Source of the DNA: Spisula solida
Lineage: Eukaryota > Mollusca > Bivalvia > Venerida > Mactridae
Direction of reading: 5' to 3'
DNA length: 64,000 nt
Assembly (NCBI GenBank): GCA_947247005.1
Contig: OX365956.1
Coordinates: 751,501-815,500, forward strand
This document shows, one piece after another, positions 12,001 through 21,490 of the stretch (position 1 is its first letter; every line of letters starts with the position of its first letter). The notes beneath the pieces are model-generated. The model was not told the DNA's origin. It worked only from the letters and a program-made list of their open reading frames with translations, and ran no database searches. A program made the translations under genes and the position numbers.

Positions 12001-14374
12001 TATTCATTTAGTTCAAACATATTCTCAACCTTGATCTATGAAAAACGGTTTACATGTACATGTAGAGGATATTTGCTGATTTTTGTGTAAGATCGAATTT
12101 TACTTCGCCGAATGATCCAGAAAATCAATATTTTCACGATTTGTGCAGCCAAGAGTGAAAATTTAATTTTCTGTGATCAGGAGTGAAATAAAATTGATCT
12201 TACACCAAAAATCAACAAAGTTTCTGTTAATTATATGCATCAATTCCTCTTAAAGTGATGTCGTAATTGGAAAAAATCACGTCGAAATTGGAACTTCGCG
12301 ACGTGAGGCCGGCGCCGTTGACGTTATGTTTCTTTTTCTGCATGATACTGGAACCAGCTTCTAAAACAGTGAAAATAACAAAACCATAATTTCACTGTTA
12401 TTTCCACTGTTATTTCCACTGATAAATCCTTTGAAACCCATTGATAGCAAATAATAAGTAGTGCATAATGGTACTAAACATGATTTCCATTTTTTCAATT
12501 CAAAAACATATACATGTAGTTCAATATACAACATACATACATACAATCAATCAATTATTTCATTACGAAAATCCACTTTGATTTTATGATTTTTTAAAAA
12601 TTTTGCTTGATCATTTAGATTGCGGTGTTCCAACAGGCAAGCATGCAACACTAGACATTTCTGTGAGTGGTACAGAGGTAGCGGCGTATGTTAAGAAGAC
12701 TTGTGATGTTGGATATAACTCTTCGAAACCCTTTGCTAGATGTACTGCTGATTATAATTGGTATGACACCGACTGCTTTATTGTCAGTGAGTATTCCGTC
12801 TTTTGTTTGCTGGGACTAGGGCTGATCATTCTTCTGATTGCCAGTGTGTTGGGCAATTCTTCTTTTTAGGATATCTGATAGCTAAAGCTAGGCATTATAG
12901 TTGTTTGACAGTGAAAACTGGGTCATTTAGCTAGGGCATTCAGGTTTTTGGTCGCTGAAACTAATATATTATATTTTTCGCTAGCTTGGACTTAGACAGA
13001 TCTTTCCTGTCTGACTTATTATAATCTTTTTACTGTTTATTTGAGCTTTGCCTGTATGTGTTTTATGTTTTCTGTGCTAATAAAACCATGTATTAACAGT
13101 CTGTAAGGTGAAATGCCCAACTGAACAACGAAATGGTGCACCAAAGTCAAAGCTGTAGAAAAAACGAATGAAGTCATACTGTCATTTATTTCGTCTTCTA
13201 CTAGGCTATCGAAACGACAGTAAATATACAATTCTACCAATGATACTGTGGTGTATGGGTCAAATAACCTAATTTTCAATGTGTATGTATACCTGGTGCT
13301 AAGTCGATCTTAAGCTTACTCAATGTATTCAAAGATTATAATTTTTTTAGAATGTGGCGAGTACTTAGAGCTAGAAAACGGAACCCCTACTGATATTGGT
13401 ACATCGTACGGTTCTACTGTAACCTTTGCTTGTAACGAAGGCTTCGAATTACATGGGGATGAGGTGATAACATGTCTAGCCAATGGCACTTGGTCAGGGA
13501 ATTATACACGCTGTGGTAAGTAAGTTTATTTTATAAGTGTCAGGGCTTTTTCAATTTTGGGAATTGTGCCTTACTTTTAATTAATGGAACATACTGGTAG
13601 TTTGGAACCATGGGGAATTATTTTGTCATGGTAAGTTTCATCTGCGTATCTTCAAACTTGGTGACAATGTTTATGGGCATAATATCTAGGACAAGTTCAA
13701 CTACACACTAAACCACTTTTCTAATTGGTCACTTTTCCAACCCCAAATACGTTTAACTGGGATCGTAATGTTGGATGATATTTTGCACACAAACCTTTAA
13801 TGCAATTGTCCTAACACTTCATAAAATATCCAAATCACGTGCCAAAGTATGCATGATCAGTCATGCGATAAATGTTGAGTCATACATACAACATACGCGT
13901 GCAACATATCATCAAATAATTTTATGATCACAGTTAACGTATTTCGGGTTTGAAATGTGACCAATTAGAAAATGGTTAAGTGTTGGCCAAATAATTGGGT
14001 ACATTTGTAATGGTCCTTTAGTTAAAACAAAATGTAGGATTGTTTGTTTTTTTCATTAACATGCCCCGAGACGGGAGTATTTTGTGACATTTTTGCTCTT
14101 GTTTTATCTGCATTAGTCTGAGACAAGTAAATTTATTTACTAACATACAGTAGCTTTTATGACTGCCTTTTCTGTATTCTCAGCGTACCATAATTATATA
14201 ATTGTTTCAGTTGAAAAGCCACGTACCACGTTAGTTGAAAAACCACCTACCACGTTAGTTGTAAAACTACCTACCACGACAAGCCGTCATACAAGTACCG
14301 GAGCAATCGTGTCCACAAGTGTTCTAGAAATAATAGCGTTTGTTTTAGTTATTTCTATCGTTGTTATTGTGTAA
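1..14374 (+). CDS. Multi-exon gene for a Sushi/CCP-domain type I membrane protein, 5' end outside the window
   Basis: Twelve exons can be chained by GT-AG splice sites in one continuous frame: 1-28, 3553-3678, 4654-4794, 5933-6043, 7162-7272, 8272-8465, 9203-9425, 11127-11219, 11478-11639, 12619-12786, 13351-13515 and 14211-14374 (stop). All visible junctions are phase 1 except the 8465/9203 junction, which is phase 0. Phase 1-1 symmetry is typical of shuffled extracellular modules. The C-terminal part is clear: two Sushi/CCP modules with four cysteines each, then a Thr/Pro stalk and a hydrophobic helix with almost no cytoplasmic tail. The earlier exons have Asn-glycosylation sequons and recurring beta-like motifs (VVYIY, LVYGF, LVVYSW), which I do not recognise as a named domain. 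A surface-recognition or adhesion role is inferred from the CCP modules. The start codon and signal peptide are not in the window, and further exons in the 3.5-kb first intron cannot be excluded. Confidence 0.8.
145..297 (-). pseudogene. Short coding remnant, 50 codons, function unknown
   Basis: On the minus strand an ATG at 297 opens a 50-codon frame ending at a TAA at 147-145. The frame stays open for about 13 codons upstream of the ATG. The composition is protein-like, with acidic and aromatic residues and motifs such as HQWLVKFPDYD and EREWEEL, rather than translated AT-rich noise. It lies in an intron of the plus-strand gene, so it is either the last exon of an opposing gene or a fragment of a mobile element. 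I do not recognise the family. Confidence 0.4.
2222..2810. repeat. Tandem duplication of a 294-bp segment
   Basis: The sequence from 2222 recurs from 2516 with only a few substitutions (for example AGAACATATTTAG versus AGAACAGATTTAG). The duplicated unit starts with TAACATATTTACAATAAT and ends with CACACAGTATTG. The high identity points to a recent local duplication. Just upstream, 2187-2220 has the sequence TTCTTTATTATCCTCC, which may be the edge of a dispersed element. Confidence 0.9.
3553..3678 (+). CDS. Exon, 126 bp, phase 1-1
   Basis: A TTATACAG acceptor precedes the exon and a GTATGT donor follows it. It encodes 42 codons including the motifs NFVVYIYDDRYINVS and TFEYGGESY, with one N-glycosylation sequon (NVS). 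The module is not assigned to a named family. Confidence 0.7.
3745..3930. repeat. Intron block duplicated at 5686-5865
   Basis: About 180 bp here, from the run containing TCTTATGAGC to ATTGATTTTGTA, reappear at roughly 80 percent identity in the next-but-one intron segment. The paired blocks suggest that this part of the gene grew by duplication of exon-plus-intron units. Confidence 0.7.
4367..4524. mobile_element. Small MITE-like inverted-repeat element
   Basis: The left end TTAGAAACAGACAAAA is matched in reverse complement by TTTTGTCTGTTTCTAG at the right end, with about 125 bp between them and no coding potential. It lies in the intron before the exon at 4654. Confidence 0.6.
4654..4794 (+). 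CDS. Exon, 141 bp, phase 1-1
   Basis: The acceptor is TCTATTACAG and the donor is GTAAGT. It encodes 47 codons with YYTWIRARAWKL and a sequon near its end (NTS). The open frame continues past the donor for some way, but the phase and donor quality favour ending here. Confidence 0.7.
4830..5865. repeat. Internally duplicated intron (two diverged copies)
   Basis: The block 4830-5030 (containing TTCGTTCTCAA, ATGTACGCAGTACAC and GATGTCAGAAAAACTATGAA) recurs in diverged form at 5470-5683 in the same intron. The latter is followed by a copy of the 3745-3930 block at 5686-5865. Order and orientation are preserved, which fits segmental duplication inside the gene. Confidence 0.65.
5933..6043 (+). 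CDS. Exon, 111 bp, phase 1-1
   Basis: The acceptor is TTCTACCACAG and the donor is GTGAGT. It encodes 37 codons, including HPGLVVVRAKM and an NGT sequon, ending in a DGVG turn. It has the same length and phase as the next exon at 7162, as expected for paired modules. Confidence 0.7.
6772..6812. repeat. Hairpin TAATTTCGTGG/CCACGAAATTA
   Basis: Two perfectly complementary 11-bp arms are separated by about 19 bp. This is a short palindromic repeat in an intron, with no sign of function. Confidence 0.6.
7162..7272 (+). CDS. Exon, 111 bp, phase 1-1
   Basis: The acceptor is TACATTTCAG and the donor is GTACAT. It encodes 37 codons with NAYLVYGFNNQSFRVWV and two sequons. The pattern LVYGF...VRVW resembles VVYPAL and VVYIY in neighbouring modules, suggesting repeats of one fold. 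Confidence 0.7.
7361..7810 (+). mobile_element. Full-length tRNA-derived SINE with 8-bp target-site duplication
   Basis: The head has pol III box A (TAGCTCAGTGG at 7374-7384) and a box B-like sequence (GTGTTCAATCC at 7416-7426). The body ends in GGGCGCTATATAAAT, a 3' motif shared by many metazoan SINEs, followed by a T-rich tail. The direct repeat TTGTTATT occurs at 7353-7360 and 7811-7818, marking the insertion. The tRNA-like head cannot act as a tRNA gene because no 3' acceptor arm follows it. It sits in an intron. Confidence 0.88.
8272..8465 (+). CDS. Exon, 194 bp, phase 1-0
   Basis: The acceptor is ATGTTTTACAG and the donor is GTAAGT. It encodes 64 complete codons, including FDWIVSEAEVEILAWKL. 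The end phase (0) differs from all other exons but matches the next acceptor at 9203. Confidence 0.75.
9203..9425 (+). CDS. Exon, 223 bp, phase 0-1
   Basis: The acceptor is TTTATTTTATAG and the donor is GTAACT. It encodes 74 codons, including YTWYGTGSGGCVLGG and KWWINIP. Reading in the other two frames gives early stops. It appears to complete the module begun in the preceding exon. Confidence 0.75.
9655..9735. repeat. Imperfect palindrome around ATAAAATGC/GCATTTTAT
   Basis: GAATAAAATCTATAAAATGC is mirrored by GCATTTTATTATTTTATTC with a short spacer. It is a dispersed-repeat-like hairpin inside a 1.7-kb intron whose remaining sequence is AT-rich and partly related to the TGACC repeats. Confidence 0.55.
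10573..11010. repeat. Variable minisatellite, units of about 44-60 bp
   Basis: Eight or so degenerate units share AATGCCCAACTGAACCAA, a GAGC or AAGC-ACAG core and a CAGAAAACATA segment. Overlapping short reading frames on both strands here are products of the repeat and are not genes. Confidence 0.8.
11127..11219 (+). CDS. Exon, 93 bp, phase 1-1
   Basis: The acceptor is TATTATAG and the donor is GTAAGT. It encodes 31 codons, including GLLCIPRTFGNGT and LVVYSWVD. The frame and both phases fit the chain. A MITE-like element begins only about nine bases after the donor. Confidence 0.65.
11228..11466. mobile_element. MITE-like element filling an intron
   Basis: Left GATCTCCCGAAACATCTCAA and right TTGAGATACTTCGGGAGATC are imperfect inverted repeats at the two ends of a 240-bp non-coding segment. 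It occupies almost the whole intron between exons 11127-11219 and 11478-11639, so the intron may have arisen or been remodelled by this insertion. Confidence 0.7.
11478..11639 (+). CDS. Exon, 162 bp, phase 1-1
   Basis: The acceptor AACGGTAG is weak in pyrimidines but in phase. The donor is GTACTG. It encodes 54 codons with KGELDGAVTKTHKC and FMWFTHWYKDNY. Protein-like composition and phase support it, although the splice sites are poorer than in other exons. Confidence 0.55.
11649..11870. mobile_element. Second copy of the MITE-like element
   Basis: It begins CTGGCCCCAAACATCTCAAT and ends GCTTCGGAAGATCGGGGCCT, with termini and subterminal GAGATTT/AAATCTC segments related to the element at 11228. 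Two related copies therefore flank the exon 11478-11639. Confidence 0.65.
12062..12457 (+). repeat. Dispersed element family B, copy 1
   Basis: From TAGAGGATATTTGCTG to TTGATAGCAAATAATAAG this 395-bp segment matches 42494-42868 (same strand) and 43586-44017 (opposite strand). An internal foldback places ATCCAGAAAATCAATATTTTC opposite GAAAATTTAATTTTCTGTGATC. There is no coding capacity, so it is probably non-autonomous. Confidence 0.75.
12619..12786 (+). CDS. Exon encoding the first Sushi/CCP module
   Basis: The acceptor is TCATTTAG and the donor is GTGAGT, both phase 1. It encodes 56 codons with the four-cysteine CCP pattern DCGVP, KKTCDVGY, RCTADYNW, DTDC. The Trp between the third and fourth cysteine, standard in the family, is present. 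The module is a single symmetrical exon, as usual for CCP domains. Confidence 0.88.
13351..13515 (+). CDS. Exon encoding the second Sushi/CCP module
   Basis: The acceptor TAATTTTTTTAG is strong and the donor is GTAAGT, both phase 1. It encodes 55 codons with ECGEY, TFACNEGFELHG, VITCLANGTWSG and TRCG. All four cysteines, the Gly-Phe after C2 and the Trp before C4 match the CCP consensus. There are two sequons (NGT and NYT). Confidence 0.92.
13605..14110 (+). repeat. Dispersed repeat family C, interrupted by a nested element
   Basis: The flanking parts (CTTCAAACTTGGTGACAATG at 13658 and GGATTGTTTGTTTTTTTCATT at 14036) match an uninterrupted copy at 44088-44320 and a differently interrupted copy at 43510-44085. 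The piece between 13706 and 13982 is absent from the 44-kb copy. Confidence 0.75.
13706..13982. mobile_element. Nested TIR element (277 bp)
   Basis: The terminal inverted repeats extend about 50 bp: CTAATTGGTCACTTTTCCAA at the left is matched in reverse by TTTGAAATGTGACCAATTAG at the right, and AAATACGTTTAACTG by CAGTTAACGTATTT. Comparison with the empty copy at 44169-44195 shows it inserted into repeat family C. It has no reading frame. Confidence 0.75.
14211..14374 (+). CDS. Last coding exon: Thr-rich stalk and C-terminal hydrophobic helix
   Basis: The acceptor is ATTGTTTCAG, phase 1. It encodes a three-fold repeat of the type VEKPPTTLV, a short Thr/Ser-rich segment and then about 22 hydrophobic residues (VLEIIAFVLVISIVVIV at the end) directly before TAA. 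This is either a transmembrane anchor with no tail or a GPI-attachment signal. The absence of a basic cytoplasmic stop-transfer sequence leaves the GPI option open. Confidence 0.82.
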
Positions 14375-16316
14375 TGACACTTTGTATTTATGTTTAAACC
14401 ACCACGCTTTATAACAATTATATGCAAAGATGCGGGTATGGTATACTTAGTCATCTAATGACCTGTATTTTGTTTAACTATTATAATTCTTACATAAACC
14501 CTTAAGCTACGATAAAATACTTTATTTAAAAAAAAACACAGACATTTATCCGAATGCTCCCAATAGCTGCAACTGAAATATGCTTTCATTTTGCGAACTC
14601 AGCATTTTTACTTCGCATTTCATTATTGATCAGTATTTGGCGATGTGAAGACTATTCAGGGTATGATATTCACCATTAATCTACAAGGTCAATATATGGC
14701 TTTGTAGCACATTTATCCCATCGGTGAACATTCCAAATGATGTCATTATTTCCTACCAGTGTCATGTTATATGTGAATACTTGCCACATGCATATTAATA
14801 GTCCATTGACGCATTTACGCCTACAAGGCATTCCGACGCAACAATTCGTTGACGTCATATTATAAATGCTTAAAGACGAAACCTGTCCATTATAAAAAAT
14901 AAAACAATTCTCTCTGCAAGATAGTTTTAATTAACGAATTTTCAATTGAAAAAGTACCCTTTTCAGGAGTAAATACATGGTTTTCGAGAACACTGTATCA
15001 GGGTTACTGTTAGATACCTTACAATTTACTGTACAATTTGTTTAAAACACTTCTGGTCTCAGAACAAACAATTTGTTATCTGTTTAATTTTTTGTCTGAA
15101 CTTTGATCCAAATTTCTTTAATTTACAAGAAAGTTTTGTCTTCCTTGGTTACCTATAGCTCAAATGTAGCACGGGGACCTATTTTATTCAATTTATATTT
15201 TTGTTGTTGTATATTCAAGTGTTTTAAAATACAGCAAAAATGAAAACAATTTCCGTATGAAATATGCTGTCCTTCAATGCCATGTTCTCCATGTCACAGT
15301 CATTACAGCGACGAACATTTCAATCAACATTCTTTACGTATATATGTTTTGTCCATCTTATAGTTAAAAACATTATATGATTGTAAGTGAGCATGGATAT
15401 TTTGCAAAATTACCCTTATTGAAGGTCGAGAGTCGTGTCATATTCTCTTGACTATATGTCTTGCTTGATACTATATTTAATCTTTACATGTTTTTAGTTT
15501 TTACGTACATTTGTATATTTGAATAATATGATATATTTTTAATTTTTTATGTGTGCCTTTATTTTGTTACACTTGGTTTTTAACATTGTTTATGGCAATA
15601 AGCTTTTAAACGATGCGTTTTTATTAAATGGATTGAAACTGTTTACATCCCTTTTTGTTTATTTAGTAGTTCGCTGGCTCCGCCATATTCAGTCATTAAC
15701 ATTCCACTTAATGTGTTCTGGCTAACTTAGGATATAAATGCTGCATTTTGACTGGCCGATTAACATAGTACGTCAAATCTGTTAAGAGTAAACTTTTAAT
15801 TATCAAATTGAGCATTTAAGCACCACAGCTATGTTAAAGTCACCCGAGCATTTTCGTCGGCGTAATGCTTATAAATGTTAGGTAGAAGTTTTTGAACCTC
15901 TTATATTTTCAAAGTCCGTTCACATATTGCTTTGATACTTTTCATACTTGATCACCATTATGACCCAACCCATGTGCGGGGGGAGGGGGCGGTAACTATA
16001 TCAAACATTTTGTTGAAAGTATGCCCCCCTTGGTGTAAATGTTAAAGTTTAGGTACAGATGTTTTTACCTCTTATATCTTCAACGTTTATTGCCAAATTG
16101 CTTTAATACTTTAAATACTTGTTCACCATCATGACCAACGATCTAATAAAGAGTAGGTGACTATGTACAGCATTTTGTCGAAATTAGCTGCCCGTTTTGA
16201 CTTAGAAGCCACAACTGCAGAGGGTAATGCTCTAGCTTTGACGAATTTTGTTTTAAATATATATTGATTATACTATCCATGCAAGGCACCCAGAATAGTT
16301 GAGCGCTTAATTGTAC
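14375..16316 (+). other. 3' untranslated and intergenic region
   Basis: AT-rich sequence with AATAAA-like polyadenylation signals (for example near 14899). A diverged direct duplication lies at about 15860-16000 and 16030-16170, sharing CCTCTTATAT-TTTCAA and GTTCACCAT segments. I see no supported gene. Confidence 0.4.
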
Positions 16317-16590
16317 TGTTGTATCGAGTGAATTCTGGGTTTTAGTGCCGAATTACGGGGGGTCCCGGGGTACGGTCTTTAGACCGTCCACTTTACCCAG
16401 AATGAGGTTATGACGTGATATCGCGAGCGGAAGCTGGATGGCAGACGATTCCAGGCAGCTGCGTAGATGGACGATCCTACGAGAGTTCCAGGACAAATAA
16501 TAGATGCATGCACGGCTTACCGACCACAGGACATCGGTGAATATATTCTCTTGTGACTTGTGCTTTAATTACCACCGGACGAACACTTCA
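16317..16590 (+). repeat. 5' LTR
   Basis: A 274-bp direct repeat with TG...CA ends. It contains a perfect 7-bp hairpin ACGGTCT/AGACCGT around 16371-16387, next to a GGTCCCGGGG run. Such a stem could serve regulation or RNA structure, but that is inference. Confidence 0.92.
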
Positions 16591-16591
16591 A

Positions 16592-16603
16592 TGGCGACGA
16601 GGA
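16592..16603 (+). promoter_or_regulatory. Primer-binding site
   Basis: TGGCGACGAGGA starts one base after the LTR end. Its reverse complement ends in CCA, as required for pairing with a tRNA 3' end. The tRNA species was not determined. An ATG overlaps the site and opens only 21 codons. Confidence 0.7.
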
Positions 16604-17033
16604 AAACTGTGAATTTAATCTTAGGACTGTTTACATGGAAATCGAAAGTAGGGTGAAATATTTTGGAAAAAGTTGTTTTTGTTTACTTTGAACTCAAGTA
16701 AGTGGATTTTCTTGAAGTTTGAGAGGAAAATGGATTGTATTTAGATTATTTCGGTAGTTTAATGGGGGAATGGGCGATTAGCAACCGCTAAAATTCCACC
16801 ATTGTGTCACAAGATGAACAGAATATTTCTAAGCCAATTTAAGAATGTGTGTGCATCTGAGGACTATTCAGAATGACTGTGAGCTCTAGTAGTTTGAGTA
16901 TCTCTGTCTATGCTTGCTTGATTAATTGTTTTGATTAATAGTTAATCGACACAAGTAGTGATGAAACAATAAATTTGTCTCACACCGCAGCGAATTATGT
17001 GATACGATAAAACAGTATGTGTACTCGTTTCTA

Positions 17034-17128
17034 ATGCCGAGGGTAGCGACGGCAAACGCATACCTCGATGGTTTTCTAGGTTGAAAATCGGGGAAAGGGT
17101 TAGAAGGGAGTAGGGAACAACAGTATGC
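17034..17128 (+). repeat. Internal direct repeat, copy 1 (copy 2 at 19103-19188)
   Basis: Both copies share TGCCGAGGGTAG, GACGGCAAACGCATACCTCG and GGTTTTCTAGGTTGAAAATC with few changes over about 85 bp, 2.07 kb apart inside the non-coding LTR element. Conservation of this pair in an element without protein genes suggests a cis-acting role such as packaging, or an old internal duplication. Confidence 0.8.
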
Positions 17129-19429
17129 GATAACTGGTAATATCAGAGGCCTAGCTACAAGGACCTGTACGATAACATGGCTGTTTGTTTCCGCTGTAAG
17201 TTTCACGTGATTTATGTCTGTTTGTCAGTATGGAAGGCGGCCTTCCGTGTCTGTGGCATAGGAATTTGTAGAAATCACTGGGTAAGGGGACTCATTAGAC
17301 CAGTAGTTCCAGTATTCGTGCCTGCAGTACCATACATGGGCGATAGATTAATTTCTGTAAGATCTTTATTGAAAATTGTCCGCGTTTAGCGTGATTCCAA
17401 GCTTTGTTTACATTTTCATCCGAAAATAGTTCCCGCAGGCGTCGCTAGGTTACTGTGTCTAGGTTACCGATTTTACTCCATTCATACTCGCTATTTTGTT
17501 AAGGGGATGGGTTTATTTCAGTGTGTGTGGGCTATTGGCTTCATTCTTGTGTTTATTATTATAATCTTTAATGTTGCCGCGAATAAGCACGCCACAAACG
17601 GGCCAAGATGGGACAAGGGAGGCAATCCTTCCTCCATTATTCCTGTATACATCTGAGTTACCTCCCATTGCCCATTCTATTATCATTCTGAATGTCATTT
17701 AAATATATTATTGTTCTGATTATCCTTTTGTCATGTCTTTTCAATTGGATTTTGAATTAAAATTAGTGTTCTTTATTTATACATGGTCTGTTTATTCAAC
17801 ATGCTTCAAGTGTTTCTGGTATTTTGGCAAATTTCATTCTAGATCTATTTAGTGTCTCATTTTACAGTATAACTTATTGGCAACTGTTTGATCTTAAATT
17901 TAGTATTTTATTTAGGTGTTATGACTGATTGGCTGTTTCTTGGAGATTTTAAGGAACTGTAATGATCCTGATTTATTAAGACGGATAGAATATAATTTCA
18001 ATTATGTTATTATGGCTATATAATTATCATTTTCTCTTTGATATATTAATTCACATGTCTTTTATCTGGCATATATTTTATAATTAGATATCCTTTTATC
18101 TGGCATTATTGATTTGTGCGTTCATGATCTGTCTCCCTTTTTAGGGTCGTAGTAATGAATATTAATTAAGGGTATACTGTACATGGATGATTATGATCAA
18201 TTGTTAATTGTACAAAGTTATTTATGATATTGATAGTATACATTTTATTTAGCGGAGCCGGCGGGGACACTTTTTATGGTAATATGGAACTACTGAGATC
18301 TTTTTATTTGATGTAATATTGCGGGTTTAACCTTTTAATGCAGTGAGTCTATGTGGTTTCTATATAGTTAACCAGCGTTTGAGTTAAGTGGAGTGTAAAT
18401 TGCTTTTCGTGATATGCCCTCTTTGTGTGATACGACCCCTGCCAGTGAGGTAGGGAGTATGTCGTTGGGATCACAATTCGGTGTATATGTAATTTTCAAA
18501 GTTCAGATGAGGCCCTGTTGACGAGATATATGGAATATTACCGAAGGGTTTTACCGGTAACTCATATGTTAGGATGGTCTTAATATAAGACGTAATATTT
18601 TATGTATGTCCGAGCAATCCAATGGAAGCACTAGAGTAGCTCTGTGAGGTGTAGGTCCTGCGGCAGTTGATTGTCGTATGTTGAACTGTGGAACGTATGG
18701 CCCTGAATTGGAAGTAAGGGTGGTCTATGATATATCTGGGTAGCGAACCCCTATTCAGAATATAGTCTAGCATACTAGCATTTGGCATAGTGGAGTTACA
18801 CTGCATTATTGAGGGGTGGAAGTTGTTCTGGACGTTAGTAGCCTTGGTCAGGGGAACAATGTTCAATAGTGCGGGTTACCACAGATCACTATTCTAGGTA
18901 GTCTACTAGATGTTTATGGAACTGTACTGAATTTATTTGCCTCCATATAATGGGGTTCAGTAATCAAGATCTTTAATACGGAGTGGAAATTGGGTTGTAA
19001 ATATATAGGGTTTATGGTCTCATCATGAAGCTTAATTCAAATGCTGTTTGACTGAGTTGGTATAAAAGCTAATATGGGGTTTAACACCATCTGCTCTTTG
19101 TCAATGCCGAGGGTAGTGACGGCAAACGCATACCTCGATGGTTTTCTAGGTTGAAAATCGGGGAAAGGGTTGGAAAAGAGTAGGGAATTTGCCGTAAACC
19201 ACTGGATGTTGTTAAATTGTTATATTATTCTATTATAGTAAGTAGAAATAGACTTTATTGTCTTGTCAACATCGGCAGAGCACAATCTGCTCGGTTGTTG
19301 GCAGATTACAGCCCTGCAGATATTTAATCCCATTTTGGTGAGAAGAACAACTGAGGGTTTGTAAATTTATCTATATTATAGATATTCTGGATCTGTAGAC
19401 TTGTCTTCCCTGTGAGTGCAATAGTGGAT

Positions 19430-21190
19430 CAGATTAACCTGTCTGACGCACCTGGTCATCTTGTCCGGGTCATCATTGACATTATTCATTCATTGGAAGT
19501 AGATCCTAAGAGCCAGTCATTTGATGGTTATATAAAAGTTCAGTTGTGTATCAGTTCCCCTTTACTGAAACGGTTTGGTCATTTTGTCCAAAGTAATGCT
19601 TCTGATACTTAAAATACATAAACTGGTATTTGGTAGGACTTCTTGTCTTCTGATCCAGTGGTTGTAAATCTACTTACAGTTTGATTGGATAACGATCTTG
19701 ACATTTTGTCGGTCAATTTCTATTCTCTCTATGAGTAGCAGTCCGCTAAATCTGAGTCAGGATAGGGCATTTTGTCGATTCTGTCTCAGTAGTTAGATTG
19801 TGTAACGGCCTGGACTTTTTGTCGGTCACATGATCTAAATTGCAGTCTGTTGAATCTGAGTTAAAATATTGACATTTTGTCGGTTTTGTCTCAGTAAATA
19901 ATCAGATATACTTGTCCGAACCCTTTTATAGCAGCTTTTCTTCAGTAACTTCCGGTCTGATAAGATAAAAGCAATGCCTGTTGTCTATTGATCTACGACA
20001 TACAAAAACAAGACAGTTTGTATATTCATCTGTGACTTCACCTGACAAAAGTTCTTGAACACTGAATGGGTACAATGGTGATGTGAACCCAGTGTGAACA
20101 TCTGACAGCTCAGTGTTGGTTTCCATGGTGAGATGTGTATGGCCCAGAAGAAACAGGGTGTGGTGAATTGTAGAATACGACCACACTGCTCAGTGAAGTT
20201 ACCAGATGATCCTAAGCAATGTCAGGGAAACTGATACCAAAGAAATGTGAAGTACCATTGTATGTGTAGATGTAGGACCATGGTATACCAGTACTGAATA
20301 AGATGTATGTTATGTCAAAAGATCAAACAGCCAGGAACAATTGCCAGATCTATAGAATGCAAGGAAAATAGTATGGAGTATGGCAGAAGATAGAACTTGC
20401 AGATGTGTCGTGTGCCACATTAGAGATGCGGAAGTGTCGTGTGCCACATTAGAGATGCGGATGTGTCGTGTGCCACATTAGAGATGCGGATGCAGTTGTG
20501 TTGGATAATGCTGTGCTACTCCTATGTGTGATGTAGCAGAAATCTGTCAAACTGAATGTTGATGTCTTCATGGAGAATAGTTGGGACTGTACGTAAAGAT
20601 TGACCCAACATTACCACTGCAAAATTGAGACTTTAATTAGATGCATATGAACAGCTATTAACATGGTGACGTTGTTTGCCTTAAACAGGGAGTTAATATT
20701 AAGAAATTTGACGAGACATGACATATGAACTTGACCGTAGTACTGAGGTTGACTAATTATCAGGCCAGGGTTGCTTTGTCCTGTACATGTATATCTGATC
20801 CAACAATTTCAGTAAAGACTTGGTCATTTTATCCAGCCAACCTGATTTTGTTGTTGTTGTTACTTCTATATCCATACGGCTTGGTCATCTTGTCCAGCCA
20901 AACCGGATTTGTGAAACGACAACTCATTTCTCCATTAGGCTTGGTCATGTTGTCCAGCCGAACTGGATTGGTACAGCGTTGCTTATGTCAGTTAGGCTTG
21001 GTCATCTTGTCCAGCAACCTGATTATTTGTAGTAACTTCTATTCCATACGGCGTGGTCATCTTGTCCCGCCGAACTGGATTTGTGAAACGAACACCTATG
21101 TATTCCATTAGGCTTGGTCATTTTGTCCAGCCCAACTGGGTTGGTATAGCGTTTCTTTATGCATTTGGCTTGGTCATGTTGTCCAGCTGA
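19430..21190 (+). repeat. Internal motif array GGTCATNTTGTCC
   Basis: The motif GGTCAT(C/G/T)TTGTCC(A/C)G occurs seven times at about 55-61-bp spacing between 20818 and 21185. Looser versions (GTCATCTTGTCCGG, ACATTTTGTCGGTC) occur from 19444 to 19885. Three exact tandem copies of a 30-bp unit with GTGTCGTGTGCCACATTAGA lie at 20402-20493. The 128-codon frame at 20725-21111 is a by-product of this array. Confidence 0.8.
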
Positions 21191-21490
21191 AATGTGTTCT
21201 TCGGTAGAATAGACCGATCATGCATGATGTTCCTGTGGGTGTGGAAGGATTAACCTAGGCCTTTAATTTATGTGGGTATTAATTTAGCGTTACTGAATTG
21301 TATTTTAAATCAGCTGGGTTGTGGTCATGATTATTTAATTCATTTCTGGATTTGGCCAGTTGTCAGCTATTGGGTTATATATTCTGCAGGGGCAGTTAGT
21401 TTTTTCATGGTTACAAGTACAGATTAATTGGATATCTCTCAGACTTTAATAAACCCGTTTGCGGGGCTCTTCAAATAAAGTCGGGGGGAG

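Noticed and set aside
14676..14858. 60-codon minus-strand frame downstream of the CCP gene
   Set aside because: Readable, but without splice or promoter context; it lies in the probable 3' untranslated or repeat sequence.
20725..21111. 128-codon frame inside the LTR element as a possible gag
   Set aside because: It is produced by the tandem GGTCATNTTGTCC array, has no nucleocapsid or capsid motif, and overlaps a similar frame in another phase.
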